From assembly GCA_049999725.1 (NCBI GenBank), contig JBNGIS010006366.1:1-23296 (forward strand): 23,296 nucleotides of DNA, given 5' to 3'. Position 1 is the first letter of the stretch; each line of letters opens with the position of its first letter. Made by a program: the position numbers and the translations under genes. Shown here one piece after another: positions 1-10,938 of this stretch. Origin of the DNA: Haplomitrium mnioides (lineage: Eukaryota > Marchantiophyta > Haplomitriopsida > Calobryales). The notes under the pieces are model-generated. The model was given only the letters and a program-made list of their open reading frames with translations. It did no database searches and was not told the DNA's origin.

Positions 1-1230
1 AATTTTATTCCTAAAATATTGAAAGTTCAACGATGTTGTTTGGGTGAATCTAGAAAGTTTGAAAGTTCTTGAAGGGTAACTAAAACAACACCAAATTGCC
101 ATTTCAAAAATTTGAGGAAAAAATAAATAAATAAAACTATAAAACTATTCTAGCTTGGAGGGGAAGCCATCCCTTTTATATTTTTGACCTATCCACTACT
201 GCCATGTGTCACAATTGGAGATGTTAGAGCCAAACTCCACCCCCAAATGCAGGGAGTGAGGGGGTCTCTTATAAGGAACTGTTGAAGGATGAATGTGAGT
301 TGTTTATATAGATTGAGGTGTTTTTCTCATTCTGCTTATGGGATTTCTTTTAAGTCCCTAGTGAAACGACAATTGGTTTGGGAACGGAGTAGACATCTGA
401 AGCTACATATTGCTTTCCGATCCTGTTAAATTACCCGAAGCAACATGGTCGCTCCCGACTCTACACTAAGTCTACCGAACCTGTATTAAGTATTTCTAGA
501 AGCACTACAACGATCCTAAACCTAATTTGGCTACCGAACCTACCTGTTCAAAGAGGGAGGGAGATTTGCTTGTGGAAATCAAAATTTATGCATTCATCTC
601 GTCAGTTCTTACAACGTTGAGCATACAAGAAGGATCGTTTGCTTAAGGTGAACATTTCTAGCTATTATTTACGCATTTTGGTGGAGAATTGGCTACAATT
701 TGTGCTTTTATTTTTCTAATTTTTTGAAACACAACACCATAACATTCATGTTATGATCCAGAGTGTTTCTGTGTATGGAAATTGACACACAAAAGTTATT
801 TGGAGTTTGATAGAACCAGAACTCTATTATGTGATCTAGAACTAAATCATCTCACTTGTTAATTTATCATTCAGATCTCATCAAACTTCTACTTGACATA
901 CATATTCACTCCATTCCATTAAATTACCTATTTTTGGATCATAATACCTATTACCAGAATAGCACGGAGCATATACATTTTTTAGATAAAATTAATAGAC
1001 TAATACCTTACAATACCTATACTCTATTCTCTACTAATGAACAAAATTGAGAATAGGTGTTTGTAAAGTTCAGAATATAAAATCTACAATATTGATTCTA
1101 TAAATGGCATATACTTTTAAACTGATTAGTTGGCTCATATTTTTGACCAAAATTGAGCAGGCTAGTAGCCACAACTAATCCATAGTGTTTATAACTATCT
1201 ACTTGACCACGTCAACTATCAATCTCATTA
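1..1230. other. Intergenic stretch, no gene seen
   Basis: AT-rich DNA with no reading frame that resembles a protein family on either strand. The 11-mer CTACCGAACCT occurs at 472 and again at 531, a possible old local duplication. The 5' LTR of Copia element A should end just before 1231, but nothing here matches the 3' LTR that starts at 6590, so it has been lost or has diverged beyond recognition by eye. Confidence 0.5.
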
Positions 1231-1242
1231 TTTTATCAGAGC
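1231..1242 (+). other. Primer binding site remnant of Copia A
   Basis: TTTTATCAGAGC matches 10 of 12 bases of TGGTATCAGAGC, the initiator-Met-tRNA primer site common in plant Copia elements. It lies about 390 bp upstream of the gag start, a reasonable leader length. A 12-bp match in AT-rich DNA is weak on its own. Confidence 0.35.
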
Positions 1243-1631
1243 TATAAATTCAAGACTTCTTGTTCATCACTACAGGACTTGGCTACATATCTTGGAAATG
1301 TGATCAAAATTTCAACAGCCTGCTGTTGCTTGGAGAATACAGTTTATTATATCACATTTGGTTAGTGACATCAGGACTACTACAAGGACCTACACCAACA
1401 TTTATTTTTACAAATACAGAGTCAACCCCTTGCCTATTGCAAGAAGAAGAGGGAAGCATTTTTCATAATAACTCTCTTATCATTTTCTATTACAGAATTG
1501 TAAAATTTAAATAATAGGAAAAAGCTAAAAGTATTTTGCCTTTATAAATCAGAACTCTGTTAGTTCCTTATAATACATAATATTTTCAGTTTTCTTTTTC
1601 TTCAATTTTGCTCAGACCTGCAGTCTAAAGG

Positions 1632-2700
1632 ATGGAAAAATTAAGTTTCAAGAGTTTGACCATAGAAGGAGAGAACTACCTCTTCTAGTCACTTGATGCT
1701 GCAGCACACCTTGTTTCCAAGGGTTTGGAGACAATTATCCTCACTGATGAGGATATAAATGCTCAGCAAAAAGCACAAGATTTAGTGTTTTTGAGACACC
1801 ATTTGTCTAATCCTTTGAAACTACAGTACCTGAATGAGAGTAATCCAAGACTCTTATGGAATAGTTTGAAAGAACGTTTTGATCATACCAAAACTATCTA
1901 TCTACCTAAAGCAATACATAATTGGGTCTATCTGAAGGTTTAAGATTTGAAATCCATATCTAAATATAATAGTGAACTCTTCAGAATTATCAGTCAATTA
2001 ACTTTATATAGTCAACCAGTTTCAGATGAGGAACAAATAGAAAAGACTTTGTCAACTTTTCATCCTTCAAATATGATCATGTCTGTATAGTACATGAAAA
2101 TGAATTTTGGAAGGTATTTTGAATTGATAGCATATCTCCTAATGGCAAAAAAGCACCAAGATTTGTTATCGAAAAATTGTAAAACCAGACCTCTTGGAAC
2201 TCTACCTATTACTCAACTATATAAAGTGCATTTCAACAAACCAAGCAACAGAGTACAGCCAAGACAAACAGCCAGATTTGGTTCTAACATGCAGACCTCA
2301 AATAGGAGAAAACCCCCAATGGCTGGTATGTATAATAATCAATGAAGGGAGAGAGGTAGAGGGAGAGGCTTTGCAGGAAAATTTTACGCAAGGAGACAAA
2401 GAGGTAGAAGACCTCAAAACAGAGGAAGAAATATGCCCTCTACCAGTAATACAAGAGGCTCAATAAGATGTACTAGATGTGGTGCTATGGGCCATGTTCA
2501 AAAAATATGTAGAATTCCAACACATCTGGTGGCACTATATGCACAAGACCAACGTAAACAAAACATTACATAGAACTATGGTGTGTTCTTGGAACAAGCT
2601 GATACTCTAAGTGACTATGTTGATAAGGATGATGATTTGGTTGTTCCACAAAATCATATGATACAGTGTTTAAGTGCAAATCCTTCTTTACAAGTATTAC
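1632..2700 (+). pseudogene. gag: Copia A gag, capsid and nucleocapsid, nonsense-riddled
   Basis: The frame opens at ATG 1632 (MEKLSFKSLTIEGENYLF) and follows the plant Copia gag pattern: an N-terminal 'x-GxNYLxWSLDxxxHL' stretch, then FLRHHL, LWNSLKERFDH and an LPKA segment. An Arg/Gly-rich stretch (about 2346-2460) precedes a CCHC zinc knuckle at 2469-2510, C-X2-C-X4-H-X4-C, with all four ligands intact. The protein would form the particle shell and bind RNA. In-frame stops occur at 1686 (TAG, from a Trp position), 1941 (TAA, from a Gln position), 2088, 2343 and 2571. All of these parts share one frame, so decay is by substitution. The start is taken from alignment to the family N-terminus. 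Confidence 0.8.
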
Positions 2701-3029
2701 GCCCTCAAGTTGGGAAGTGACAACTATTATGGGCAGTAGCTAGATAGAAGAAGGACATGGATTTGCCATTATTACACTACCAAGAGGAACTAGACTGAAC
2801 ATCAGATCTGCTATATATGCACTAGGCTCTACTATAAATCTCATTAGTTGTTAAGGACATAAGAGATAATGGATTCCATATACATGCTAGCACTTGTAAA
2901 GATCAGGAAGCGCTTCATATTTTACAAAACACTCTTGATGGATCTGAAATAAAGGAAACATTATTTGCGTATCCCCTAGGGTTCTATGTCACGAAAATTC
3001 AAAGTTTCTTATTTGATGCAAAGTAGATT

Positions 3030-3962
3030 GATCAAAATATATTATGGCATAAACGTTTAAGACATCCTGGCATGAATATGTTTCAGAATATTCTAAAAGT
3101 GTCAAGATCTATACCTCCTAGCGTTAGACCACATATGATCAATACACAATGCATCCAATGTTCTCAAGGCAAGCTCGTCCTACGACCAGCAATATCCAAG
3201 ACTATGATGGATATACCTAAGTTCCTTGAGCTCTTACACGTAGATGTGTGTGGTCCTATTGACCCACCAAGTGGACCCTCTCGGTACTTCTTGGTTATAA
3301 TCTGCGCGTCATCAAAATGGTCACAAGCCTCGTTACTCTCTACCCAAAACTTAGTCTTTCCTAAGATACTAGCACACATTTTGAAATTGAAAGCTCAATT
3401 TCTAGAAAATCCAGTAAAGGTCGTAAGTGTTGACAATGCGGGGGAGTTTACATCAAAGACTTTTGATGAATTTTGCATGACTATGGGTATAGATACCCAA
3501 TACTCTGTGGCTCACGTCGATTTTCAAAATGGCATAGCCGAAAGAGTTATACGTAGCATACAAATGATAGCTAGACCCATGCTCATGTAGACTAGATTAC
3601 CGGTTTTTGCACGGGGCCATGTTGTACTACATGTTGCTTTTTTATTGAAATACAGGCAATCAGCATTTAATACTTTTTCTCCTCACCAACTTGCTTATAG
3701 GACTATTCCCAATCTCTCTCATCTACGTATTTTCGGTTGCCAAATCCTTGTTCCAATCTTAGGACTAAAAAGGACTAAGATGGGCATTTATATGGGATAT
3801 GAATCCCCATCGATCATACAATATCTAGAACCATCCATAGCAAATGTATTTCAAGCCAGATTCGTAGATTGCCACTTCTATGAGGATATATTCCTATTAT
3901 TGTTTGAAGATAAAAATTCTTCAATACCAAAAAAGTTAGAATGGGAGAAAGTATCCACTTAA
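3030..3962 (+). pseudogene. int: Copia A integrase region
   Basis: A GAG-pre-integrase zinc-binding part (LWHKRLRHPG, then CIQCSQGK, an H-H-C-C pattern) is followed by the integrase core. The catalytic acidic triad is visible: Asp in HVDVCGP at 3243-3245, Asp in SVDNAGEF at 3432-3434 and Glu in NGIAERVI at 3540-3542. The core lies in an uninterrupted frame from 3072 to a TAG at 3588; an Arg position of the family has become that stop. After it the same frame resumes with the C-terminal part (SPHQLAYR, HLRIFGC, GIYMGYESPSIIQYLEP) to a TAA at 3960. Integrase would join the cDNA copy to chromosomal DNA. The enzyme cannot be made whole from this copy. Confidence 0.88.
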
Positions 3963-4436
3963 TAGATCGATCAAAGAACAAGGTAGTATGAGAATGAAGT
4001 CAGGAGACTTCTTCACTTGACTAAGACTGTCGAGTAGTTGCTTGACTCATTTAATGAGATTGCAAAGGTAGCATGATCACATATTCCTGCTGTAAATATA
4101 CCTGTAAGGATTGAGGACACTACTATAATAGCAAGTGATCAATTATCAAGGCAAAAGAGAGGACGCCCTTTAGGCTCAAAAGACTCTCAACCAAGGCAAC
4201 GAATTTCGACAAAGAGGACTATATTCTCCGCTGATGGACCTCTACTACCATCATCATCCACTACACCACCATCTCAGCCTACTATATCTCTTTTAGAGAT
4301 CCTAGATAATAAAGAAATATCAATCCACTATATAGATACTGGAATTTTATGCCAGTGAGAGAGTGTTAGTATGGATGATCATTTCGCATACATGATTTCA
4401 CAGACTATATCCGATGTACCCCCTAATCCACATTCT
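3963..4436 (+). pseudogene. Copia A linker between integrase and RT
   Basis: Low-conservation linker of the polyprotein, still in the same frame as gag and integrase. It holds the basic signature KRGRPLGSKD and a Ser/Pro-rich run, both typical of this part of plant Copia polyproteins, and several in-frame stops. The next domain begins near 4437 with VKEAMNNPDWIQ, the usual lead-in to RT. Confidence 0.6.
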
Positions 4437-6200
4437 GTCAAAGAAGCTATGAACAATCCTGATTGGATTCAGTGAGAAAAGGCAGTGAATTCCGAATTGG
4501 ATTCAATGATAAAGAGGAAAGTATTCAAACCTTTAGTCCCTGTACCCTCTAACCCCCAGTTAATCAGATATATGTGGATTTTTGTGAAGAAGCACAATGA
4601 AAAAGGTGATATTGTTAGATATAAGGCATGCCTTGTAGCCAAGGGCTATACACAAATACCTGGGAGAGACTATGATCTCACATACGCCCCAGTTATGGAT
4701 GCTATCACATACCGATTTCTAGTTGGCTTTTCCTTATGATATGAGCTCATGACACATCAGTTATTTGTGGTGGCAGCATACCTATATGGGCTGCTTGATA
4801 CCCAAATCTATATGAAAGTTGCTCTAGAGCTTATTGCTAGGAATATCTATCATATTCAAGGGGAGAATGTCTTTAAGAGAAAACCTTTAAGCGAACCATC
4901 TACCTCTTTATCAACGACCTGTATAAAGTCCAAGAGAGGAAGTAATGGGCTTGGACCTTTAGTCCATGAGATGCAGACTAGGTAGATTGGACCTATTGTC
5001 CCTTCTATGCATCAATCCATGCCTCTGACCAAGGATGGATATGTTGTCCAGATCATGAGATCTATTTATAAACTTAAGCAAAGTGGTCGTATATGGTATC
5101 AGAGATTTAAAGAGGAGATGATAGCCATGGGTTTTCACTATGATGACATTGCACCAAGTTTATTCATCAAGCATGTCGACAAACAATTTATTGTTGTCAT
5201 GATTCACATTGATGATATAAACTTATTTGGACACCAATCCTTCTTTGAGCATACTATATCTATGTTTAAGAAGATTTTTGATATGAGGGATATTGGTAAG
5301 ACAACATATTGCTTGGGACTATAGTTTGAGTACCTTGACGATGGCATTTTAGTCCATCAGAGGACTTATACTAAGAAAGTCCTAAAACAATTTAATATGG
5401 ATAAATCTCATCCGGTAACATCTCCTATAGAGATTAGAAAACTAGATAAAGACAAGGATTTATTCTGTAAAAGGAAAGATATAGAGCCTATTGTAGGATC
5501 TTAGATTTCATGTCTCTCCGCTATATGAGCTCGTATGTTCTTGGAAAATCAAACTCAACCTGATATTTCCTTTGCCGTGAACTTGCTATCCAAGCAGAGC
5601 TCACAACCTACTATAAGGCATTGGAATGGTATCAAGAGAGTATTCAGATATTTACAATGAACCATTGACATGGGACTATATTTCCCGAAACACAATGATC
5701 AAATCCTAACCGTTTATGTGGATGCATGATACTTTTCAGATCCTGATGATGCTAAATCCCAAACCGGATATGTATTCCTATATGGCTCTACAGCTATATC
5801 ATGGAAGAGTACTAAGAAAACTTTGACTTGTATATCTTCCAACCATTGAGAGATCATTGCTCTGTATGAAGCTAGTAGGGAATGCATATATTTATGTGGG
5901 ATGATTGATCATGTTTGTGTTTCTTGTGGTTTACCTTGCCTATCTGATCCTACTATTCTCTATGAGGATAATCTGGCATGTATGCAACAGATCTCACAAG
6001 GATTTATGAGAGCAGATCGTATTAAGCATATTGCACCCAAGTTCTTTTCTACGCATCAGCAACAGGATGATACCATCTCAGTGCAGAAGATCGCCAACAA
6101 GAACAATATGGCGGATCTCTTTATAAAGGTTTTACCTACTGCACTACATCAAAGATATTGTGATCTTATTGGACTTCGCCGACTTTCCATATTGTTATGA
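4437..6200 (+). pseudogene. rt: Copia A reverse transcriptase and RNase H
   Basis: RT landmarks in order: KGDIVRYKACLVAKGYTQ, DYDLTYAPV, LDTQIYMKV, SIYKLKQSGRIWYQRF, then the catalytic box as HIDD at 5205-5216 (usually YVDD; both Asp kept, Tyr changed to His), and RDIGKTTYCLGL. RNase H follows with a VDA-stop-YFSDP segment (a Gly codon read as TGA at 5727), SQTGYVF, AISWKSTKKT, EIIALYEASREC, YEDNLACMQ and a C-terminal NMADLFIKVLPT. Together these would copy the RNA into cDNA. About ten in-frame stops interrupt it, for example TGA 4473 (Trp position), TGA 4737, TAG 4983 and TAG 5322. The frame matches gag and integrase throughout. The natural end is TGA 6198. Confidence 0.9.
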
Positions 6201-6580
6201 TCTTCATCAATATATTCAACACTCTTTATATTTTTCATTCCTTTGATCATCATATATTCTATTATGGTGGCTTATTATGTTTTTCCTTTGATCTATATAT
6301 TCTATTCATTTTTTTGTCTCATGATAATACGCTCTTATGCTTTTTATGGCCTTTAGCCATATTATTTATCTTTTTCTATCGAGATACTCTATATTTCATC
6401 TCTTATAATCCATGAATAGTGATGGTTGTACTCTTTCCCTCGAAGGAGTATGAGAGGGTTTTAATGAGGTAACATCATTATCTATATATATGGATTTTAT
6501 TATTGGAGTTGGAGCAATTTCTCTTATTATCATCTTTATATATATGTTACGATTGTTTACAACATTCCCATGTTTTAACC
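6201..6580 (+). other. Copia A 3' untranslated region
   Basis: T-rich non-coding stretch between the polyprotein stop and the polypurine tract. The block at about 6424-6470, reading GTTGTACTCTTTCCCTCG and ending GGTTTTAATGAGG, resembles the conserved pre-polypurine motif seen in many plant Copia elements. Short frames here have no family resemblance. Confidence 0.6.
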
Positions 6581-6589
6581 AAGGGAGAA
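6581..6589 (+). other. Polypurine tract of Copia A
   Basis: AAGGGAGAA lies directly before TGTTAGGATA. A purine run next to a TG start is the plus-strand primer site of LTR retrotransposons and sets the left edge of the 3' LTR at 6590. Confidence 0.75.
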
Positions 6590-6830
6590 TGTTAGGATAC
6601 ATAGAGTAACATGACATTAAGATTACATGATGTTTACTATTCTACGATTAAGTTACTAATCTATCACTAGTAACTACAGTAGGTTAATCCTAATCTTATG
6701 AATGAGGTTAACTAAAACATCATTGTATTATGGTTTAAGAAGATTATGAGATAAGAGAAGAGAGAAGAGGAGAGGAGAGAAGTATTCATCACACAACCTA
6801 TGAGCTAATGAGTCATCATGTTGAATGCCT
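6590..6830 (+). repeat. Copia A 3' LTR, right end not located
   Basis: It begins TGTTAGGATACATAGAG immediately after the polypurine tract. It includes a purine-only run of GA-rich sequence at about 6748-6782. No matching CA end with a target duplication could be fixed, so 6830 is only a nominal limit. Confidence 0.55.
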
Positions 6831-7547
6831 ATTGCATGTTTTGTTCAACATCACCCAATTTGTAAGAGGTTGCAAAGGATCCAATGGTCAAAGATGCGCA
6901 AAGATCCAATAGTCAAGAAGTTTTATTTTACCAATGAAACCAACACAACAACTATTTTGAATTTAGCTCGGGGTAGAAGGAAAGACCCACAACTTTACAT
7001 GATGGGGAGGATAATAAAAATAAAAGAGGTGGTTAAAAAAATAGATATGAAAGAAAGAAAAAATAAAGAACTTTGTAAATAGGATTAAATGCTAACTAAA
7101 TAGCATGTTTTTCAATATAATAGCTAAATTTATATATAAAAGAAATATTGAGTAAGTAGCTCAATTAGATGAGCCTACAAAGAATTTAGTTTTAAAGTTG
7201 AATAGATAGAATTAGGTTATTTCTTGAAGAATGTTGATTGCTGGAAGCATGTTGACTACGTCAAGAACATTGGTTGCTCATAGGAGATCTAGTGTTGATG
7301 AAGGTTGTTTGTTCACGAATATTTGCTATTGATAAAGATTGCTGGCAAGTATCAATGCCTCCCAATATCTACTCACAAGGAAATATTGTTAGCAAAGATT
7401 TTCTCGGTACGATGATTTGTTTCTCGCACAAATTGACAACATATGATAATTGTTGGAGATGGTTTGGTAATAAATAACGAGTTGATCCACGTTCTTTTCC
7501 ATTTCATAATCTGTAATATCGTTTCTTGGAACTCAAATATTTTGAGT
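6831..7547. other. Unassigned stretch, no gene seen
   Basis: AT-rich DNA with short frames that resemble nothing known to me. The first part may still be the Copia A LTR. The last five bases, TGAGT at 7543-7547, would be the target-site copy next to Copia element B, but the partner copy is missing because B lacks its other end. Confidence 0.4.
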
Positions 7548-7786
7548 TGTTAACACACTGCACTCAAAATCACACTGGACATAAACGGGGGATTTGCACA
7601 AATGTTTTCTTCATTCAAAAGACACAATCATGTTGTAATTTTACAACGGGGAGGAGTGCCAATGTGCGCCTCCAGATCTTCCCCCATACACCCTAGCCTA
7701 CAACCAGAAATTAACCCTAACCCTAGCTGAGACTAAAAGGGCTGCCATATCAGCCTAGTAGCCTATATGAGCTCCTAATCTCAATA
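7548..7786 (-). repeat. Copia B 3' LTR, 239 bp
   Basis: On the minus strand it runs from TATTGAGATTAGGAGC (7786 downward, TG start mutated to TA) to a terminal TGTTAACA (7548). If the second base is restored, the ends form the short inverted pair TGTT/AACA typical of LTRs. It directly follows a purine tract. The single LTR fits loss of the 5' half. Confidence 0.65.
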
Positions 7787-7797
7787 CTCCTCCTCGA
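7787..7797 (-). other. Polypurine tract of Copia B
   Basis: The minus strand reads TCGAGGAGGAG just before the LTR start, close to the TTTGAGGGGGAGTGTTG-type junction of plant Copia elements. Confidence 0.65.
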
Positions 7798-7829
7798 GCT
7801 CAACGCATGTACACCAAGTTGCTTCTTGA

Positions 7830-9275
7830 ATTTCTGCAACTCTTCTGCTCCCAATGCCTTTGTGAAGATATCAACCAACTAATCCTTAGTGCTGATGTAT
7901 TGCAGTTCAACCGGCTTGGCCAATACTTTCTCTCTCACAAAATGATAATGTACTTCAATGTGCTTTGAACATTTATGAAACATTGGATTGTTGGCCAACT
8001 GAATACTATTTGTGTTATCACACTGAACCCTCAGTGGTTCCTATACACTGACATCCAAATCCTACAAAAGTTTCAGCAACCATACTACCTCGTATGTAGC
8101 CATTTCTGAACCCTTGTACTCAAATTTTGTGCTCTAGAGTGCAACTGTAGGTTGCTTCTTAGTGCTCAAAGCAATTCCATCACCACTAAATGAAATAACA
8201 AAGCCACTTGTAGATCTTTGGTCACTTGCACTTCCTGCCCAGTTCGCATCTATAAAGCCAGAAAGTTGAAAATTGTTGCTACTATCATAAAAAAATCCAT
8301 ACTGTACTATGGGTTTTACATACCAAAGTATTTGACACATTTCATCAAGATGTGGCTTCCTTAGAACCTGCATAAGCTGACTTACCAGGCCCACAACATA
8401 GCTTGGAGTTGGTTTGGTGATGGTGATGTAGATCAGGCTTCCAACCATTTGCTTGAAACTGGTTGAATCTTCAATCAATTGTCGTTCATAATTGATCATC
8501 TTGGTATTTTGATCTAAATGGGTTGCAATCGGTTTGCAACCTGTCATCCCATATTTTGACAACATGTACAAAGCATACTGCCATTGTATCATCTAGATAC
8601 CTTGCTCTGTTTTTATCACCTCAATGCCGAGAAAGTGTCTTAGCTCCCCAAGATCCTTCATGTCAAATTTCTGCCATATCAACCTTATTACCTCAACAAT
8701 GTGCTACATACTTCCTCCAGTTATAATGAAATCATCTAGATATATGAGTATGAGCATAATATATTCTCTTTCTATTTGAGATGCATAGAGTAATCTCCAT
8801 CATCCATGTGACACTTTGAATCCTACTAAAATAAGATATTTGCCTATCTTGTTGGATCATACTCAAGGTGTTTGCTTCAACCTATATGGGGCCTTCTTCA
8901 GCTTATATGCATGATCTTGATGCTTCAAATCAACAAAACCAAGTTGTTACACCATATACACCTCTTCTTCTAGTTTCTTATGCAAGAATGCATTCTTCAC
9001 ATCCATTTTCTATAAGGTCCATAGTGTCGCTATAGCCAAAGCAATGACTACACAAATAGTTGGCATTCTTGCCATACGGTTGAATGTCTTCTCATAGTCT
9101 ATCCCATAGGCTTGAGCAAAACCCTTTGCCACTAAACTTGCTTTGAATTTTCCTATGTTGCCATCTTCATTCCTCTTCAATTTGTAGACCCACTTACATC
9201 CGATGGCTTTCTTCCTTCAGGTTAGGTGATTTTTATGAAGAGCACCCATCTCTTCTATCATTTGAGATTCCCATC
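7830..9275 (-). pseudogene. rt: Copia B reverse transcriptase and RNase H
   Basis: Minus-strand landmarks in order: GCKWVYKLKRNEDGNIGKFK, SLVAKGFAQAYGIDYEKTF, KMDVKNAFLHKKLEEEVYM, a catalytic YLDD at 8731-8742 with both Asp kept, DMKDLGELRHFLGIEV, then RNase H with FIDANWAGSASDQRSTSGF and, past a stop at 8134, CDNTNSIQLANNPMFHKCSK, HIEVHYHFVREKV and IFTKALG. The longest clean piece is 8134-8592. Several TAG, TAA and TGA codons break the frame. The enzyme pair would make cDNA from the element RNA, but this copy is dead. The RNase H end (CSKHIEVHYHFVRE) separates it from Copia A. Confidence 0.88.
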
Positions 9276-9310
9276 TCTTATCATCTACAACATCATAAAA
9301 AACATGTTCT

Positions 9311-9562
9311 TTCTCTATAATAACCTACACCATATATACATGATGGAATGCAAAGGTTCCATTGTGATATAAAGGCTCCTTTGTGCATCAATATTCTATG
9401 TAATATCCTGCACCATATATGCATGATGGAATGCAAAGGCTCTATTGTGATGTAAAGGCTCCTTTGTGCATCAATATTCTCTATAGTAACCTCCACCATA
9501 TATGCATGATGTAATGCAAAGACTCCATTGTGATATAAAGGCTCTCTTTTGCATCAATATAT
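9311..9562. repeat. Three tandem copies of an 83-bp unit
   Basis: The landmark CCATATAT recurs at 9330, 9413 and 9496, exactly 83 bp apart. Copies differ at a few bases each. It lies between integrase and RT of Copia B. Since 83 is not a multiple of 3, the same stretch is read in all three frames in turn, which explains repeated peptides such as HSIMHIW and PSCIYGVGYY on the minus strand. Confidence 0.92.
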
Positions 9563-10000
9563 CAATAGGGTATTCCACCCATTCACTTATGCACATAAGT
9601 TTACTTCACACCTAATGATCCAATCTCATTTTTCCTGATGTTGTAGTTGAGAGTAATCTCAACTTTTCATCTGTACTCTTGAACTCATTACCATCTACTT
9701 TGTCTAAAGAAATTGCAGTTGGCATCTTTGCAATACTTCCAGGATGTGAACTAATTGGAGTATGTTGCTCCAAGTTCCTACGCAGCCTTCCTTGCTATGT
9801 ACTATTGTTGTTGTTGCTACTACTTTCACCTTGTAGACCACTGAACTTTTGAGTTTGCTTACTTTTTTCTGACACAACCTGTTTTCTTTTTGCATCAATT
9901 GTGTTATCAACAACTTTTTGACTATACCAGGTATTTAATTCATACGAAACAACATCTCTACTCACCTTGAACATGCATGTAGTAACACAGAAACAACTTT
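9563..10000 (-). pseudogene. Copia B linker between integrase and RT
   Basis: Weakly conserved stretch of the polyprotein. The minus strand shows Ser/Asn/Lys-rich composition, including a short run of Asn codons (GTTGTTGTTGTTG-like on the plus strand near 9808). No catalytic motif is expected here, and stops interrupt it. Confidence 0.5.
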
Positions 10001-10553
10001 AGCTTTTTTGCTCCTTTGAGTATCAAATGAATACACATTTCTCTGCTTTTGGATCCAATTTGTTGCATGTCTTTGTTGACATATGTACATACGCAATGCA
10101 ACCAAAAACTTTCAAATGTGAAATGTCTACAAGCCTTCTTGTGAACTTTTCTTCCGACATCATTTTATGAACTGTTGCTTTAAGAGTGAGGTTTATAATG
10201 TAAACTGCAATTGACACTACCTTTGCCCAATAGTGATGAGGCATATTCTTCTTATTAATTAAAACATATGCGACCTCTGCTATTTGTCGGGTTTTTCTTT
10301 TAGCGACCCATTTTTATTTGGGGTGTATATCTGCATATATGTTGTCTTCTAATCCATCTTTTTGCAGATATGTACAAAACTCTGTGGAGAAATGTTCTCC
10401 TCATCTATTAGACTACAAACATTTAATTTTCTGCCCTTTCTCCTTTTTCACCATGGCTCTAAAGTTCTTGAAGCGATCAAACACTTCACTCTTCTGCTTC
10501 ATGAAATGTATTCAAATCTTCCGTGAACAGTCATCAATGAAGGTGACATAATA
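10001..10553 (-). pseudogene. int: Copia B integrase core, N-terminally truncated
   Basis: Reading on the minus strand from 10553: YYVTFIDDCSRKI with a catalytic-region Asp pair, FDRFKNFRAMVKKEKGQKI, then a damaged block that should read as Arg-Ser-Asp-Arg-Gly-Gly-Glu but here has two stops and Asp changed to Asn, followed by GEHFSTEFCTYLQ. The later part, 10023-10244, is open: PHHYWAKVVSIAVYIINL, SHLKVFGCIAYVHM, KLDPKAEKCVFI, all typical of the Copia integrase C-terminal half. Loss of the second catalytic Asp shows it is inactive. The cut at about 10554 coincides with the Gypsy LTR start. Confidence 0.8.
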
Positions 10554-10937
10554 TGTACACTATAATAGTGCAAGCATAAGGTTGCGCTATTTATAGGAAA
10601 ATAAAGAGGAGTGAAAGAAGTGGTAGAGGCTCACTTTTAGGGTTGAGATAAGATTGCTTGTCTTCGAAGTCACTTTTAGAGTTTTAGGATTAAAATTAGA
10701 AGTGACTTGTACGTTAAGAAAGAGGGATGACACCCTCTTCTCTTGTATAAATAGAATGGCTTCATAGCCCCACTCTTCATTCTAGAGTTCCTCTCAATTC
10801 TGTTTGGCTCTTTGGTTGTTTGGCTTTGGCTAACACTCTTGGCTTTTGTTTGCTTATTGGCCTTGAGTTGTATAACTCTATTAGAGTTATCTTGAAGTTG
10901 TTACTTATTTGAAAGTCGGTCCTTGAGTTCTTTTACA
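10554..10937 (+). repeat. Gypsy 5' LTR, about 384 bp
   Basis: The right end is well placed: ...CTTTTACA directly precedes the primer site. The left end is inferred at TGTACACTATAATAG, where Copia B coding similarity ends; this gives a TGTA/TACA inverted terminal pair. No second LTR is present to confirm the length. Confidence 0.5.
10746..10754 (+). promoter_or_regulatory. TATA box of the Gypsy LTR
   Basis: TATAAATAG inside the LTR, about 190 bp before its end. This is a canonical plant TATA box and is the likely core promoter for element transcription, with a start expected about 30 bp downstream. Confidence 0.6.
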
Positions 10938-10938
10938 T

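Larger units (their letters stand above)
1231..6830 (+). mobile_element. Copia element A, degenerate LTR retrotransposon
   Basis: The order is gag, integrase, RT, RNase H, which defines the Copia superfamily. It matches the plant polyprotein type often labelled TNT1-94-like. A primer-site remnant sits at 1231, a polypurine tract at 6581 and a TG-starting 3' LTR at 6590. No protease D-S/T-G motif was found in 2550-3000. The right end is uncertain because the LTR end was not located and no 5' LTR is recognisable, so no target duplication can be scored. Known domain landmarks from 1632 to 6198 all fall in one frame. Confidence 0.85.
7548..10553 (-). mobile_element. Copia element B, minus strand, 5'-truncated
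   Basis: Read on the minus strand, the order is integrase core (10553 downward), linker with an 83-bp triplication, RT, RNase H, polypurine tract, 3' LTR. Gag, protease, the integrase N-terminus and the 5' LTR are absent, since the sequence stops at the Gypsy LTR starting at 10554. The RNase H and LTR differ from those of Copia A, so this is another family. The Gypsy probably landed in or beside the integrase gene of this copy. Confidence 0.85.

Noticed and set aside
222-520. Possible solo LTR starting TGTTAGAGCC
   Set aside because: The start looks LTR-like, but no CA end, purine tract, primer site or target duplication could be paired with it.
3164-3379. Minus-strand frame opposite integrase
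   Set aside because: Antisense shadow of a clear integrase coding stretch.
1632-6200. Stop-codon reassignment or readthrough in Copia A
   Set aside because: All three stop codons occur, at positions that were different residues in the family, which fits simple mutation.
7711-7724. Telomere-like CCCTAACCCTA
   Set aside because: Only two units, inside the Copia B LTR; chance or LTR sequence.
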